Shown piece after piece: positions 1 to 7,950 of a stretch of DNA of 64,000 bases. The DNA lies in NCBI GenBank assembly GCA_910577295.1, contig CAJTLS010000011.1:18489-82488 (forward strand). The letters run 5' to 3'. The first letter of the stretch is position 1; every line of letters starts with the position of its first letter. The translations under genes and the position numbers were made by a program. Origin of the DNA: an uncultured Eubacterium sp. GTDB taxonomy: Bacteria; Bacillota; Clostridia; Lachnospirales; Lachnospiraceae. The notes under the pieces were generated by a model. The model did no database searches. It was given only the letters and a program-made list of their open reading frames with translations, and was not told the origin of the DNA.

Positions 1-1
1 T

Positions 2-538
2 TATGACTCGGAAGGAATTGATGTGGCATTATTAAAAGAGATTAAAGAAGTTAAGAGAGCACGTTTAACCGAGTACGCAGCAGCCAGACCAAGTGCAGAG
101 TACCATGAAGGAAAAGGCGTTTGGAGTATTCCGTGTGATGTTGCTCTTCCTTGCGCAACACAAAACGAGTTGGATATTGAAGATGCAAAAACATTAGTGG
201 CAAACGGAGTAATTGCCGTAGCCGAAGGCGCTAATATGCCTACTACATTGGACGCTACCGAATATCTTCAGTCTAACGGTGTGTTATTTGCACCGGGTAA
301 GGCGTCGAACGCCGGCGGCGTTGCTACTTCCGCTCTTGAAATGTCACAAAATAGCGAGCGTCTTAGTTGGACATTTGAAGAAGTAGATTCAAAATTAAAA
401 GATATTATGGTAAATATATTCCATGCATGTGATGACGCTTCCAAAAAGTATGGTTTTGAGAAAAACTATGTGGTAGGAGCGAATATCGCTGGTTTTGAAA
501 AGGTTGCAGAAGCTATGACAGCACAGGGAGTCGTGTAA
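2..538 (+). CDS. gdhA: NADP-type glutamate dehydrogenase, C-terminal part (5' end outside window)
   Basis: Interconverts 2-oxoglutarate plus ammonium and glutamate in the cytosol. The frame is open from the left edge, so only about the last 178 of the family's usual ~445 residues are present. What remains is the nucleotide-binding lobe: IPCDVALPCATQNEL, then VAEGANMPTT, then the family segment LFAPGKASNAGGVATS and a helical tail with HACDDASKKYG. The in-frame GTG at 23 is not a start, because family-like sequence continues upstream of it. A hairpin terminator follows the stop. The hexameric GDH assignment is firm; NADP preference is inferred from the class. Confidence 0.93.
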   Translation, partial: YDSEGIDVALLKEIKEVKRARLTEYAAARPSAEYHEGKGVWSIPCDVALPCATQNELDIEDAKTLVANGVIAVAEGANMPTTLDATEYLQSNGVLFAPGKASNAGGVATSALEMSQNSERLSWTFEEVDSKLKDIMVNIFHACDDASKKYGFEKNYVVGANIAGFEKVAEAMTAQGVV

Positions 539-570
539 TCATTTACCCCTCCCCGATATAGACAAGTAAA

Positions 571-613
571 AAAGCAGGTATTGCAAAGTAAAGTTTGTGA
601 TATCTGCTTTTAT
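571..613 (+). terminator. Rho-independent terminator of gdhA
   Basis: AAAGCAG pairs with CTGCTTT, with an inner TTGCAAA/TTTGTGA stem (one G-U pair), followed by TTTTAT. It lies 33 bases after the gdhA stop and before an independent promoter, so it should end the gdhA transcript. Confidence 0.7.
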
Positions 614-673
614 ATTGCAAAGTTGGTGAGAAAATTCTCTTACTAATATTTACTTTAATGCATGATACCCGTT

Positions 674-711
674 GTGTTATTGGGCGACTGTTTTGGAGTT
701 GCGTAATACAC
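674..711. other. Imperfect hairpin upstream of the DUF5688 promoter
   Basis: GTGTTATT pairs with AATACAC (one bulge) and encloses CGACT/AGTTG. It ends 2 bases before the -35 box of the next gene, so that promoter would not transcribe it. It could be an operator, a second terminator for gdhA, or chance. I do not recognise it. Confidence 0.35.
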
Positions 712-713
712 CC

Positions 714-742
714 TTGCATTCTGTTTTCTTCTCTGTTACAAT
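714..742 (+). promoter_or_regulatory. Sigma-A-type promoter for the DUF5688 gene
   Basis: TTGCAT (714-719), 17-base spacer, TACAAT (737-742). It is correctly spaced about 48 bases before the start at 791. Confidence 0.65.
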
Positions 743-790
743 TTGTTCTACACAGTTATCCTTTTCTTACATGATGAGAAAGGAGTCTAT

Positions 791-1684
791 ATGACTAAAG
801 AACAATTTGCCGCCCATCTGATTCAGCAGCTCTATCAAATCTATCCTCAGGAAGAATATACGATTCGAACCGATTCCTTTATTAAAAATAATAATACCAT
901 TCATTACGGCATTATTATCCGAAAAAATACAGAGTGTTTTGCCCCGACGATTTATATTGATGACTTTTATGATGATTATCTGCAGAAGAAACTTACTATC
1001 GATGAAATCGCCGCACAAGTACATCAGATAATGACTGGTTTTTCTCATCATTCAGAACACTATCAAACATTCTCCATTCGCTGGGAGGACTGTAAGTCAA
1101 AAATCGCTTATCGCGTCATTTCCCAAGAACGCAACAAAGATTTACTTGTCCGTATCCCCCATATCCCTTTTCTCGATTTGGCAATTGTATTTTATATTGT
1201 ATACAATATTTCCGAACAGGGACTGGAGTCCATATGCGTTACGGAAGACTTGCGCAATCGGTGGGGCGTCTCCACACAGGAAATATTACAAATGGCAGAG
1301 GAAAATACGCCGCGTATCTTTGAAGCGAAGGTGGAGACAATGGAGGGATTCTTATGTGAGTATTTGGGCTGCAAATTTAATTCCTCCGGGGAAGAGCACC
1401 CCGATATCTACGTTTTCTCTAACAGGTTTGGAATCAACGGTGCCAGCGTTCTCATTTACAAAAATCTAATCCATGAGTTCGCAGAACAACTGCAATCCAA
1501 TTTGTATGTACTGCCAAGCAGCATACATGAATTACTGATTATTCCAGAGTTTGCCGTTTCCACTTCATTATCTGCATTATCGAATCTCGTTCTCACGATT
1601 AATCAGACGCATGTACTGGAAGAAGAAATCTTATCCGACCGCGCCTATTATTATGACCGAGAAGAAAAACGTTTTCTAATCTGA
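791..1684 (+). CDS. DUF5688 family protein, unknown function
   Basis: A 297-residue cytosolic protein with no signal peptide or membrane segment. It resembles the DUF5688 family, common in Lachnospiraceae, with the typical central block LAIVFYIVYN followed by the WGVS and ENTPRIF segments. No catalytic motif is visible and the function is unknown. The start at 791 is chosen because AAAGGAG lies 6 bases before its ATG; an in-frame upstream start at 743 would sit on the -10 box. It is monocistronic, with its own promoter, and a tRNA gene follows. Confidence 0.75.
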   Translation: MTKEQFAAHLIQQLYQIYPQEEYTIRTDSFIKNNNTIHYGIIIRKNTECFAPTIYIDDFYDDYLQKKLTIDEIAAQVHQIMTGFSHHSEHYQTFSIRWEDCKSKIAYRVISQERNKDLLVRIPHIPFLDLAIVFYIVYNISEQGLESICVTEDLRNRWGVSTQEILQMAEENTPRIFEAKVETMEGFLCEYLGCKFNSSGEEHPDIYVFSNRFGINGASVLIYKNLIHEFAEQLQSNLYVLPSSIHELLIIPEFAVSTSLSALSNLVLTINQTHVLEEEILSDRAYYYDREEKRFLI

Positions 1685-1719
1685 CTATCAAAAAAATTGA
1701 ATATTTTATAAAAAGAGCC

Positions 1720-1749
1720 TTTACAAATATACTTTTGCTGATATATAAT
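1720..1749 (+). promoter_or_regulatory. Promoter for tRNA-Arg (and probably hslO)
   Basis: TTTACA (1720-1725), 18-base spacer, TATAAT (1744-1749), ending 11 bases before the tRNA 5' end. This is the usual position for a stable-RNA promoter. Confidence 0.7.
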
Positions 1750-1760
1750 AAGCTAGTAAT

Positions 1761-1833
1761 GCATCTGTGGCTCAGTGGATAGAGTAGAGGCTTCCGAAGC
1801 CTTTGGTCGGGGGTTCGAATCCCTCCAGATGCA
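1761..1833 (+). tRNA. tRNA-Arg, anticodon CCG
   Basis: A 73-base cloverleaf. Acceptor GCATCTG (1761-1767) pairs with CAGATGC (1826-1832); discriminator A at 1833; D-arm GGCTC-AGTGGAT; anticodon stem AGGC/GCCT with loop TTCCGAA, giving anticodon CCG for CGG codons; T-arm GGGGTTCGAATCCC. CCA is not encoded. No integrase or duplicated 3' end is seen beside it. Confidence 0.95.
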
Positions 1834-1874
1834 TTCTTTTTTCTTATTGGAAACGTTGGGAAAGGTGACGGATT

Positions 1875-2768
1875 ATGGAACAAAAAGAAGATTATATTGT
1901 TCGCGGTATTGCTGCTCATGGTCAAATCCGCTGTTTTGCCATTACTTGCCGCAATCTAGTAGAAGAAGCAAGAACAAGGCATAATACAAGTCCGGTTGTT
2001 ACGGCGGCACTAGGACGTCTCTTAGCCGGCGGCGGTATGATGGGTGCCATGATGAAAGAAAAGCAGGCTTTATTGACGTTACAGATTCAATGCAGCGGCC
2101 CCATAGAGGGTTTAACCGTCACGGCCGACGCATTCGGACACCTGAAAGGATACGTCAAACATCCCGTCGTTTCTTTATCTGCAAGTAAATCCGGCAAACT
2201 CGATGTTGGCAGAGCTATTGATCTCGGCGTATTAACCGTCATAAAAGATATTGGACTGAAAGAACCTTATACCGGACAAGTACAGTTAGTTTCTGGAGAG
2301 ATTGCCGAAGATTTAACTTATTATTTTGCGACTTCGGAACAGACTCCATCATCGGTAGCTCTCGGCGTGCTGATGAATAAAAATAATACGGTAGCACAGG
2401 CCGGCGGCTATATTCTTCAGCTTATGCCGGAAACAAAAGAGGAGGTTATTGCCACTTTAGAGAAGCGTTTGGCAGACATTGAACCGGTAACTACCCTGCT
2501 GTCGAAAGGGCATACTCCGGAACGTATGCTGCAGGAGATATTGGAGGATTTTGACGTCGTATTTTCCGAGCAGAACATTCCTGCCTCATTTTCCTGTAAC
2601 TGCTCCAAAGAACGTGTCAGCAAAGTATTAGTCAGTTTAGGCTCCAGACAATTAGAAGAACTGATAGAAGAAAACGAGCCGGTAGAAATCAACTGCCATT
2701 TTTGCAACACGAACTATCATTTCGATAAGGACGAATTGATAAAAATAAAAAACTCGTTAAAAAGATAG
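1875..2768 (+). CDS. hslO: Hsp33 redox-regulated chaperonin
   Basis: A cytosolic holdase activated by oxidation: disulphide formation releases zinc and exposes the binding surface. 297 residues, normal length. The C-terminal redox switch is intact: CNC at about residue 239 and CHFC about 32 residues later, four zinc-binding cysteines. The N-terminal core shows the family's RCFAITCRNLVEEAR and GGYILQLMP. GGAAAGG precedes the ATG. It starts 42 bases after the tRNA and probably shares its transcript. Confidence 0.96.
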   Translation: MEQKEDYIVRGIAAHGQIRCFAITCRNLVEEARTRHNTSPVVTAALGRLLAGGGMMGAMMKEKQALLTLQIQCSGPIEGLTVTADAFGHLKGYVKHPVVSLSASKSGKLDVGRAIDLGVLTVIKDIGLKEPYTGQVQLVSGEIAEDLTYYFATSEQTPSSVALGVLMNKNNTVAQAGGYILQLMPETKEEVIATLEKRLADIEPVTTLLSKGHTPERMLQEILEDFDVVFSEQNIPASFSCNCSKERVSKVLVSLGSRQLEELIEENEPVEINCHFCNTNYHFDKDELIKIKNSLKR

Positions 2769-2830
2769 ACAAAAGTAATAAAAATTGATATACTTGGTAA
2801 AGAAAATACGAGGGAAAGCTGGATTAAAAA

Positions 2831-3571
2831 ATGAAGTTAAAATACAAAAAGATGGTTATTATTGCAACGGTTGTCGCCATGGCACTTGGGTTTGTGACAT
2901 TGATTTTTCTAGATAATGATAACGGAACAAATAATGTAGAAGATGCTCGTTTGGATTTGAATAAAAACGAAGACATAAATAAATTAATAAAAAATTACTT
3001 TGCCGCCAAGAAAACAGTTAATTTGGAATCCCTTTCCGAACTGGTCAGCGATGCTAACCGGATTCCGAAAGATCGTTACACGATAATGGCGGGTTATGTA
3101 GAAGACTACAAAGACTTTAACTGTTATGTAATTAAAAATGAGCAATCCGATGCCTATCGTGTTTACGTTAAGTATAGTATGAAATTAAAGAACATTGACA
3201 GTTGGGTTCCCTGTCTGACTACTTATTATATTAAAGTTACATCAGACGGAAAGTATGTCATTTATCTCAGCGCACTGGATCAGGTTGAGGAAGAGTTTAT
3301 CGATGCCGCTGATAAAAATATGGAAATTATCAAACTAAAAGAGGAAGTAAAGAAGGGCTTAAATGAGGTTTTGGAAAAGGATGGTGCCTTTAAGCAGTTC
3401 TATCAGAAGATGGAGAAAGAGATAAGCGCCTCTGCAGACTCAAAACCGGTTAGCAATTCTGCTTCTCCGGTAGCTTCTGCCTCTCCGGCGACATCTGCTT
3501 CTGCACCAGCAGCTTCACCGTCTCCAGCAGTTTCTGCTTCTCCGGTGGCGTCTGCGTCTCCGGCAGCATAA
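2831..3571 (+). CDS. Membrane-anchored protein with Ala/Ser/Pro-rich tail, unknown function
   Basis: 246 residues. A short basic N-terminus is followed by one membrane segment (about residues 9-27), so the rest should lie outside the cell. Residues 40-170 form a compact alpha/beta region that could be an NTF2-like fold (inference). Then a charged helical stretch and, from about residue 206, a low-complexity tail of repeated ASP/SAS units, probably a flexible wall-spanning linker. No lipobox. The 3' end is repetitive at DNA level and may vary in length between strains. A strong terminator follows. Not otherwise recognised. Confidence 0.6.
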   Translation: MKLKYKKMVIIATVVAMALGFVTLIFLDNDNGTNNVEDARLDLNKNEDINKLIKNYFAAKKTVNLESLSELVSDANRIPKDRYTIMAGYVEDYKDFNCYVIKNEQSDAYRVYVKYSMKLKNIDSWVPCLTTYYIKVTSDGKYVIYLSALDQVEEEFIDAADKNMEIIKLKEEVKKGLNEVLEKDGAFKQFYQKMEKEISASADSKPVSNSASPVASASPATSASAPAASPSPAVSASPVASASPAA

Positions 3572-3607
3572 AAATTAGTAAATGAGATTATATCAAGGAT
3601 AAGAACA

Positions 3608-3640
3608 AAAATGGTACGTTATTATAACGTACCATTTTAA
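3608..3640 (+). terminator. Terminator between the Ala/Ser/Pro-tail gene and the RluF-like gene
   Basis: A perfect 13-base stem (AAAATGGTACGTT/AACGTACCATTTT) with loop ATTAT and a short T run. Confidence 0.75.
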
Positions 3641-3681
3641 TCCTCATGCACTATTCATCACAGTAAAGGAAGTTAAACAGG

Positions 3682-4413
3682 ATGGACGGAATACGGATTA
3701 ACAAATACATCAGCCAGTGTGGTTACTGTTCCCGACGCGAAGCAGACCGGCTGTTATTACAGGGAAAAATCTACATCAACCAGACAATTGCGTCTCCGGG
3801 CGACAGAGTACAGACGGGCGACGCTGTTATTATAGACGGAAAAACAATTACTCCTGCGGCAACAGAAATCATAATAGCCTTTCATAAACCGTCGGGGATT
3901 GTGTGTACTACAAGCAAAAAAGAAAAACAGAATGTCATCGACTACTTACATCTTGAAGAACGTGTCTATCCCGTCGGCAGATTAGATAAAAATTCTACCG
4001 GACTGCTCTTATTAACGAATAACGGTCAACTGATGGATGATATCTTACGCGGCAGCCACTACCATGAGAAAGAATATATCGTTACGGTAGATAAAGTAAT
4101 ATCGCCTGCTATTTATGAGGCAATGGAGCAGGGGGTTCCCATCCTCAATACCATGACGCGTCCGTGTTGTATTACCCACCGCTCCGAACAGCGGTTTCAT
4201 ATTATCCTGACACAAGGACTCAACCGTCAGATACGGCGAATGTGTGAATATTTTGGATATCGTGTGCGAACACTAAAAAGAATACGAATCATGAATATTG
4301 AACTGGGAAACCTGCCGGAAGGGAAATGGCGGTATTTAACAGAGACGGAAATCCGTAAGTTAAAACAGTTAGCGGCAAGTAAGACGCGCGAAAGGAAGGA
4401 CAGGCATGAATAA
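3682..4413 (+). CDS. rluF: Pseudouridine synthase, RsuA/RluF family
   Basis: Isomerises uridine in 23S rRNA; the RluB/RluF branch acts near position 2604/2605 in E. coli numbering. 243 residues. N-terminal S4 RNA-binding domain (about 4-55), then the catalytic domain with GRLDKNSTGLL, where Asp102 is the expected nucleophile. The closing LNRQIRRMCEYFGYRV and LKRIRI segments are typical of RluF. Its last 8 bases overlap ligA, so the two are translationally coupled. Exact target uridine is inferred. Confidence 0.88.
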   Translation: MDGIRINKYISQCGYCSRREADRLLLQGKIYINQTIASPGDRVQTGDAVIIDGKTITPAATEIIIAFHKPSGIVCTTSKKEKQNVIDYLHLEERVYPVGRLDKNSTGLLLLTNNGQLMDDILRGSHYHEKEYIVTVDKVISPAIYEAMEQGVPILNTMTRPCCITHRSEQRFHIILTQGLNRQIRRMCEYFGYRVRTLKRIRIMNIELGNLPEGKWRYLTETEIRKLKQLAASKTRERKDRHE

Positions 4414-6166
4414 TGAGCCAATACGGCGAATGAAAGAATTGATAACAAAACTAAATGAGGCCGCAAAGGTATATTATCAGGGGCAGGATGAAATTATGTC
4501 AAATCTGGAATACGATTCCCTGTATGATGAATTGATTGCGCTGGAAAAGGAAACCGGAACCGTTATGACAAACAGCCCGACGATACACGTAGGCTTTGAA
4601 ACGATTAGTGAATTGCCGAAAGAACCTCATGTCTCACCTATGTTATCTCTTGACAAAACAAAAGAAGTATCTGATTTGACCGACTGGCTCGGTGAACAGC
4701 ACGGCCTGTTGTCCATGAAACTAGACGGGTTAAGTATTATTCTGACTTATGAACAGGGAACGCTTGTAAAGGCGCTAACGCGCGGCAATGGGGAGATTGG
4801 CGAGGTCATAACAAATAATGCGAAAACATTTATCAATATTCCCCATCGTATCTCTTATACAAGCCAACTAATTATTCGTGGTGAAGCCTTGATTTTGTAT
4901 TCAGACTTCGAGGACTTGAACAGACAGACAAAAGACATTTATGAAAAATATAAAAACCCGAGAAATTTATGCAGCGGCAGCGTCCGGCAGCGAAACAATG
5001 AAATTACTGCCGGAAGAAGAGTTCGTTTCTATCCTTATAATATTATTTCTTCCGGTACGGATTTGGGATTTACAAGAAAAGAAGAGGCTCTCTTGTGGCT
5101 TCAGGATATGGGCTTTGACATTGTTCCTTATAAGATGACCGATGCCGGAAATCTTCCGCAGCAGATAATGTCTTTTTCGAAAGAAGTGACACAGTCGGAT
5201 TTACCGAGCGATGGATTAGTGTTGACTTACGACGATATTGCCTACAGTAATACATTGGGCCGGACAGCTAAATTTCCGCGGGATTCCATTGCCTTTAAGT
5301 GGCAGGACGAGCTGGCAGATACTACGTTACGTGAGATTGAGTGGAGCGCATCCCGCACGGGACTGATTAATCCAGTTGCCATTTTTGATTCTGTGGAATT
5401 GGAAGGAACAACCGTAAGCCGGGCCAGTGTGCACAATATCAGTATTTTACGTGAACTTAAATTAGGCATTGGCGATACGGTTTCCGTTTATAAAGCCAAT
5501 ATGATAATTCCACAGATACATGAAAATAAAACGCAGTCAAACAATTGCCGCATACCGGATACATGTCCTGTCTGCGGTTCCCGCACAATGTTGCAAAACG
5601 AGAACGGCTCGGTCGTCCTCATCTGTCCCAATGAAGATTGTTACGCCAAACAAATCAAACGGTTCAGTCACTTTGTGAGCAGAAACGCCATGAATATTGA
5701 CGGCCTTTCCGAAGCCACTTTAGAGAAAATGGTGAATGCGGGGATGCTGCACAATCTTCCTGATTTATTTGAATTGGAGCAGTATCGGCAGCGCTGGATT
5801 GAGATGGAGGGATTGGGAGAAAAATCATTTGATAATCTTATGCAGGCAATTGAAAAAGCAAAGACCATTCCTATTGCCAATCTGCTCTATGCCCTTGGTA
5901 TCAAAGGAATCGGCTTGAGCATCGCCAAATTAATTGTAAAGGAGTATCCACTGCCACTTGACAAAATGCACACGCTGACAACCGACCAGCTTGCTCAAAT
6001 TGACGGAATAGGAGACATATTGGCAGAATCTTTCGTATCCTTTTTTGCAAAAGAAGACAACCGACAGCTTGCTCAACAACTATCCGCCATTTTATCCACA
6101 ACAGACAGAATCCAAAGCGCTGGAAGGACTTACGTTTGTCATCACAGGAAGCCTTTCACGCTTTGA
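4406..6166 (+). CDS. ligA: NAD-dependent DNA ligase, frameshifted before the BRCT domain
   Basis: Seals nicks using NAD+. This frame gives 586 residues against about 650-670 for the family. Present in order: Ia domain (AAKVYYQGQ...YDSLYDELI), adenylation domain with the nucleotide-accepting lysine in MKLDGLSI (Lys105), OB fold, four-cysteine zinc finger (CPVC at about 387 plus CPNEDC) and helix-hairpin-helix repeats ending at FFAKEDNRQLAQ. The last ~25 residues are unrelated to ligases, while the expected BRCT domain continues one base ahead in another frame. The break lies at about 6080-6115. It is either a real mutation or a sequencing/assembly error. Confidence 0.9.
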   Translation: MNNEPIRRMKELITKLNEAAKVYYQGQDEIMSNLEYDSLYDELIALEKETGTVMTNSPTIHVGFETISELPKEPHVSPMLSLDKTKEVSDLTDWLGEQHGLLSMKLDGLSIILTYEQGTLVKALTRGNGEIGEVITNNAKTFINIPHRISYTSQLIIRGEALILYSDFEDLNRQTKDIYEKYKNPRNLCSGSVRQRNNEITAGRRVRFYPYNIISSGTDLGFTRKEEALLWLQDMGFDIVPYKMTDAGNLPQQIMSFSKEVTQSDLPSDGLVLTYDDIAYSNTLGRTAKFPRDSIAFKWQDELADTTLREIEWSASRTGLINPVAIFDSVELEGTTVSRASVHNISILRELKLGIGDTVSVYKANMIIPQIHENKTQSNNCRIPDTCPVCGSRTMLQNENGSVVLICPNEDCYAKQIKRFSHFVSRNAMNIDGLSEATLEKMVNAGMLHNLPDLFELEQYRQRWIEMEGLGEKSFDNLMQAIEKAKTIPIANLLYALGIKGIGLSIAKLIVKEYPLPLDKMHTLTTDQLAQIDGIGDILAESFVSFFAKEDNRQLAQQLSAILSTTDRIQSAGRTYVCHHRKPFTL

Positions 6167-6353
6167 GAATCGTCAGGAATGCAAAGACTTTATTGAACGT
6201 CAAGGTGGGAAAGTAACCGGAAGCGTCAGCGCCAAAACAAATTATCTGATAAATAATGACGTCCAGTCGCAATCTTCTAAAAATAAAAAGGCCAAATCAT
6301 TAGGCGTTGCCATTATTAATGAGGATGAGTTTTTTAATATTTTTTCACTTTGA
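6045..6353 (+). pseudogene. ligA: BRCT domain of LigA in the +1 frame
   Basis: From about 6105 this frame reads the linker and complete BRCT domain that ligA lacks: ALEGLTFVITGSLS, then GGKVTGSVSAKTNYLI, then KAKSLGVAIINEDEF. There is no good ribosome binding site for the ATG at 6045, and the first ~20 residues are out-of-frame noise. It is best read as the displaced 3' end of ligA rather than a separate gene. Its last 20 bases overlap the 3' end of the convergent flippase gene. Confidence 0.85.
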
Positions 6354-7824
6354 AATCCTGGCGGGAGACTAAGCGAAAAACAAAAAAATACAGGAGTATA
6401 AGAAATACTGCAGGTATCATGGATGCCAAAACAACTAGGTTATTATTTGTTTTTGTCATGATTTGGATACCTGCTATTTTACTGAAGTACATAACAGAAC
6501 AGCAAAAAATCATCGGCCACACAAAATATTTGCTTAAATTGCAAGGCACCTGATTCGTTTTCAATAAATATCCGCCATGCATCAGGCAGATTAGAATCTG
6601 ACTGACTAACATTCCCATAATATAACCGTAGATGCCAAAGTGCGGAGCGATAAAAAGCAGAAAGAGAATACGCACAAGCAGACCGATTACCGTAAACAGA
6701 AAAGTAATCCCCGTCTTGCCGAGTCCATTGATAATACTGCCCAATGTTGTCGTGACATACAAAAAAGGACAGAGAAACGCCATTACCGTCAATAATTTAC
6801 CGGCATTTTCACTGTGAAAGATAAATTGGCCGATTTCTACTCCAAAATTCAGAAAAAGCGAACTTGTCAAAACTCCAAGCAGCAAGGAATAGCGCACGGT
6901 AAGTGATGCGGTACTGCGAATCTGGCGGCGGTTATTTGTTCCAGAAGCCTTGGCAATGGCCGGTAAGAGCAAAACGGACAGCGAATTGGTAATCGTTCCG
7001 GGAAACAAAATAAAAGGCAGGACGACCCCTGTTAAAATACCGTACAGGCCAATCGAAACTTCAACCGAGTAACCGTAACGCTGCATGATGATTGGAATAA
7101 GGATTGATTCGATACTGCCTAAAAGAGCAATGACCAGTTTTGTTCCACTCAGGGGGAGCGAAAGGCGCAGTATCTTGCCGATACATAATTTACTCTGAAG
7201 CAGCGTCCGTATAGATATATGCTTTTTTACGTGGTATATATTATATACATTGCTGCACAGTTCGCCGATTACCAGCCCAAGTACGGCGATATACACCGAC
7301 TTTTCGTTTGTATCAAAGGAAAAGCATATGGCGAAAACAAAAATGACACGTACCAGTTGTTCGATGATTTGTGTGACTGCCGGAATTTTCGCCCGGTTAA
7401 TGCCATAAAAATATCCGTTAATAACCGATGTAATCCCGCAAAAAGGAAATATGTATGCCAAAATGCCAAGCAGCTCCCCTGCCTGCTGTGCGCCTAAAAA
7501 ATCATTGGCTATCGGAACACGAAAAATATGTACGACGCAGGAGAGCGAGAGAGAACACATAAGGGAAAGTATAAGGGATGTCTTTAAAATACTTCCCTGT
7601 TTTTGTGTGGAATTATGGGAAATCATTTGTGAAACAGCGGTTTGGATACCGGCTGCATATATCGTAAAACATATTGAATAGACAGGAAAGATAAGTTGAT
7701 AAATCCCAAGATTAACTTCACCTAATTCATCTGCCAGAAAGATTCGGTAACCAAAACCTATGAGACGTGTAACAAAACCCGCTACCGTCAGGATTAAGGT
7801 TCCACGCAATAGTTGATTCTTCAT
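6334..7824 (-). CDS. SpoVB-like polysaccharide/lipid II flippase family protein
   Basis: Integral membrane protein of the MOP superfamily, which moves lipid-linked oligosaccharides across the membrane. 496 residues, about 14 hydrophobic segments. The N-terminus LRGTLILTVAGFVTRLIGF is characteristic of SpoVB and its relatives. The start at 7824 is preferred over 7836 because GGAG lies 6 bases before it. A second family member lies at 57.7 kb; this one looks closer to SpoVB (spore cortex), that one to YtgP/MurJ. Substrate not determined. Confidence 0.8.
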   Translation of the reverse strand: MKNQLLRGTLILTVAGFVTRLIGFGYRIFLADELGEVNLGIYQLIFPVYSICFTIYAAGIQTAVSQMISHNSTQKQGSILKTSLILSLMCSLSLSCVVHIFRVPIANDFLGAQQAGELLGILAYIFPFCGITSVINGYFYGINRAKIPAVTQIIEQLVRVIFVFAICFSFDTNEKSVYIAVLGLVIGELCSNVYNIYHVKKHISIRTLLQSKLCIGKILRLSLPLSGTKLVIALLGSIESILIPIIMQRYGYSVEVSIGLYGILTGVVLPFILFPGTITNSLSVLLLPAIAKASGTNNRRQIRSTASLTVRYSLLLGVLTSSLFLNFGVEIGQFIFHSENAGKLLTVMAFLCPFLYVTTTLGSIINGLGKTGITFLFTVIGLLVRILFLLFIAPHFGIYGYIMGMLVSQILICLMHGGYLLKTNQVPCNLSKYFVWPMIFCCSVMYFSKIAGIQIMTKTNNNLVVLASMIPAVFLILLYFFVFRLVSRQDFKVKKY

Positions 7825-7885
7825 TACAATCTCCATTCCGGAGTTCTATTTTAAATTATTGTATGAAAGTTTTCTACAAAAAATG

Positions 7886-7914
7886 TTGTATATCTGTCAT
7901 TTTTATTGTATTAT
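7886..7914 (+). promoter_or_regulatory. Promoter for the acidic membrane protein gene
   Basis: TTGTAT (7886-7891), 17-base spacer, TATTAT (7909-7914), about 37 bases before the GTG start. Confidence 0.6.
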
Positions 7915-7950
7915 TATGATAATCAACCATATTCAAAAGGGGAGAGACAC

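Noticed and set aside
743..790. Upstream start for the DUF5688 gene
   Set aside because: It begins directly after the -10 box and lacks a ribosome binding site, while ATG 791 has AAAGGAG.
1761..1833. tRNA-Arg(CCG) as an attachment site for a genomic island
   Set aside because: No integrase beside it and no duplicated tRNA 3' end was seen in the window.
6045..6353. Independent BRCT-only gene
   Set aside because: No ribosome binding site, and its sequence is exactly the domain missing from ligA; a displaced ligA end is simpler.
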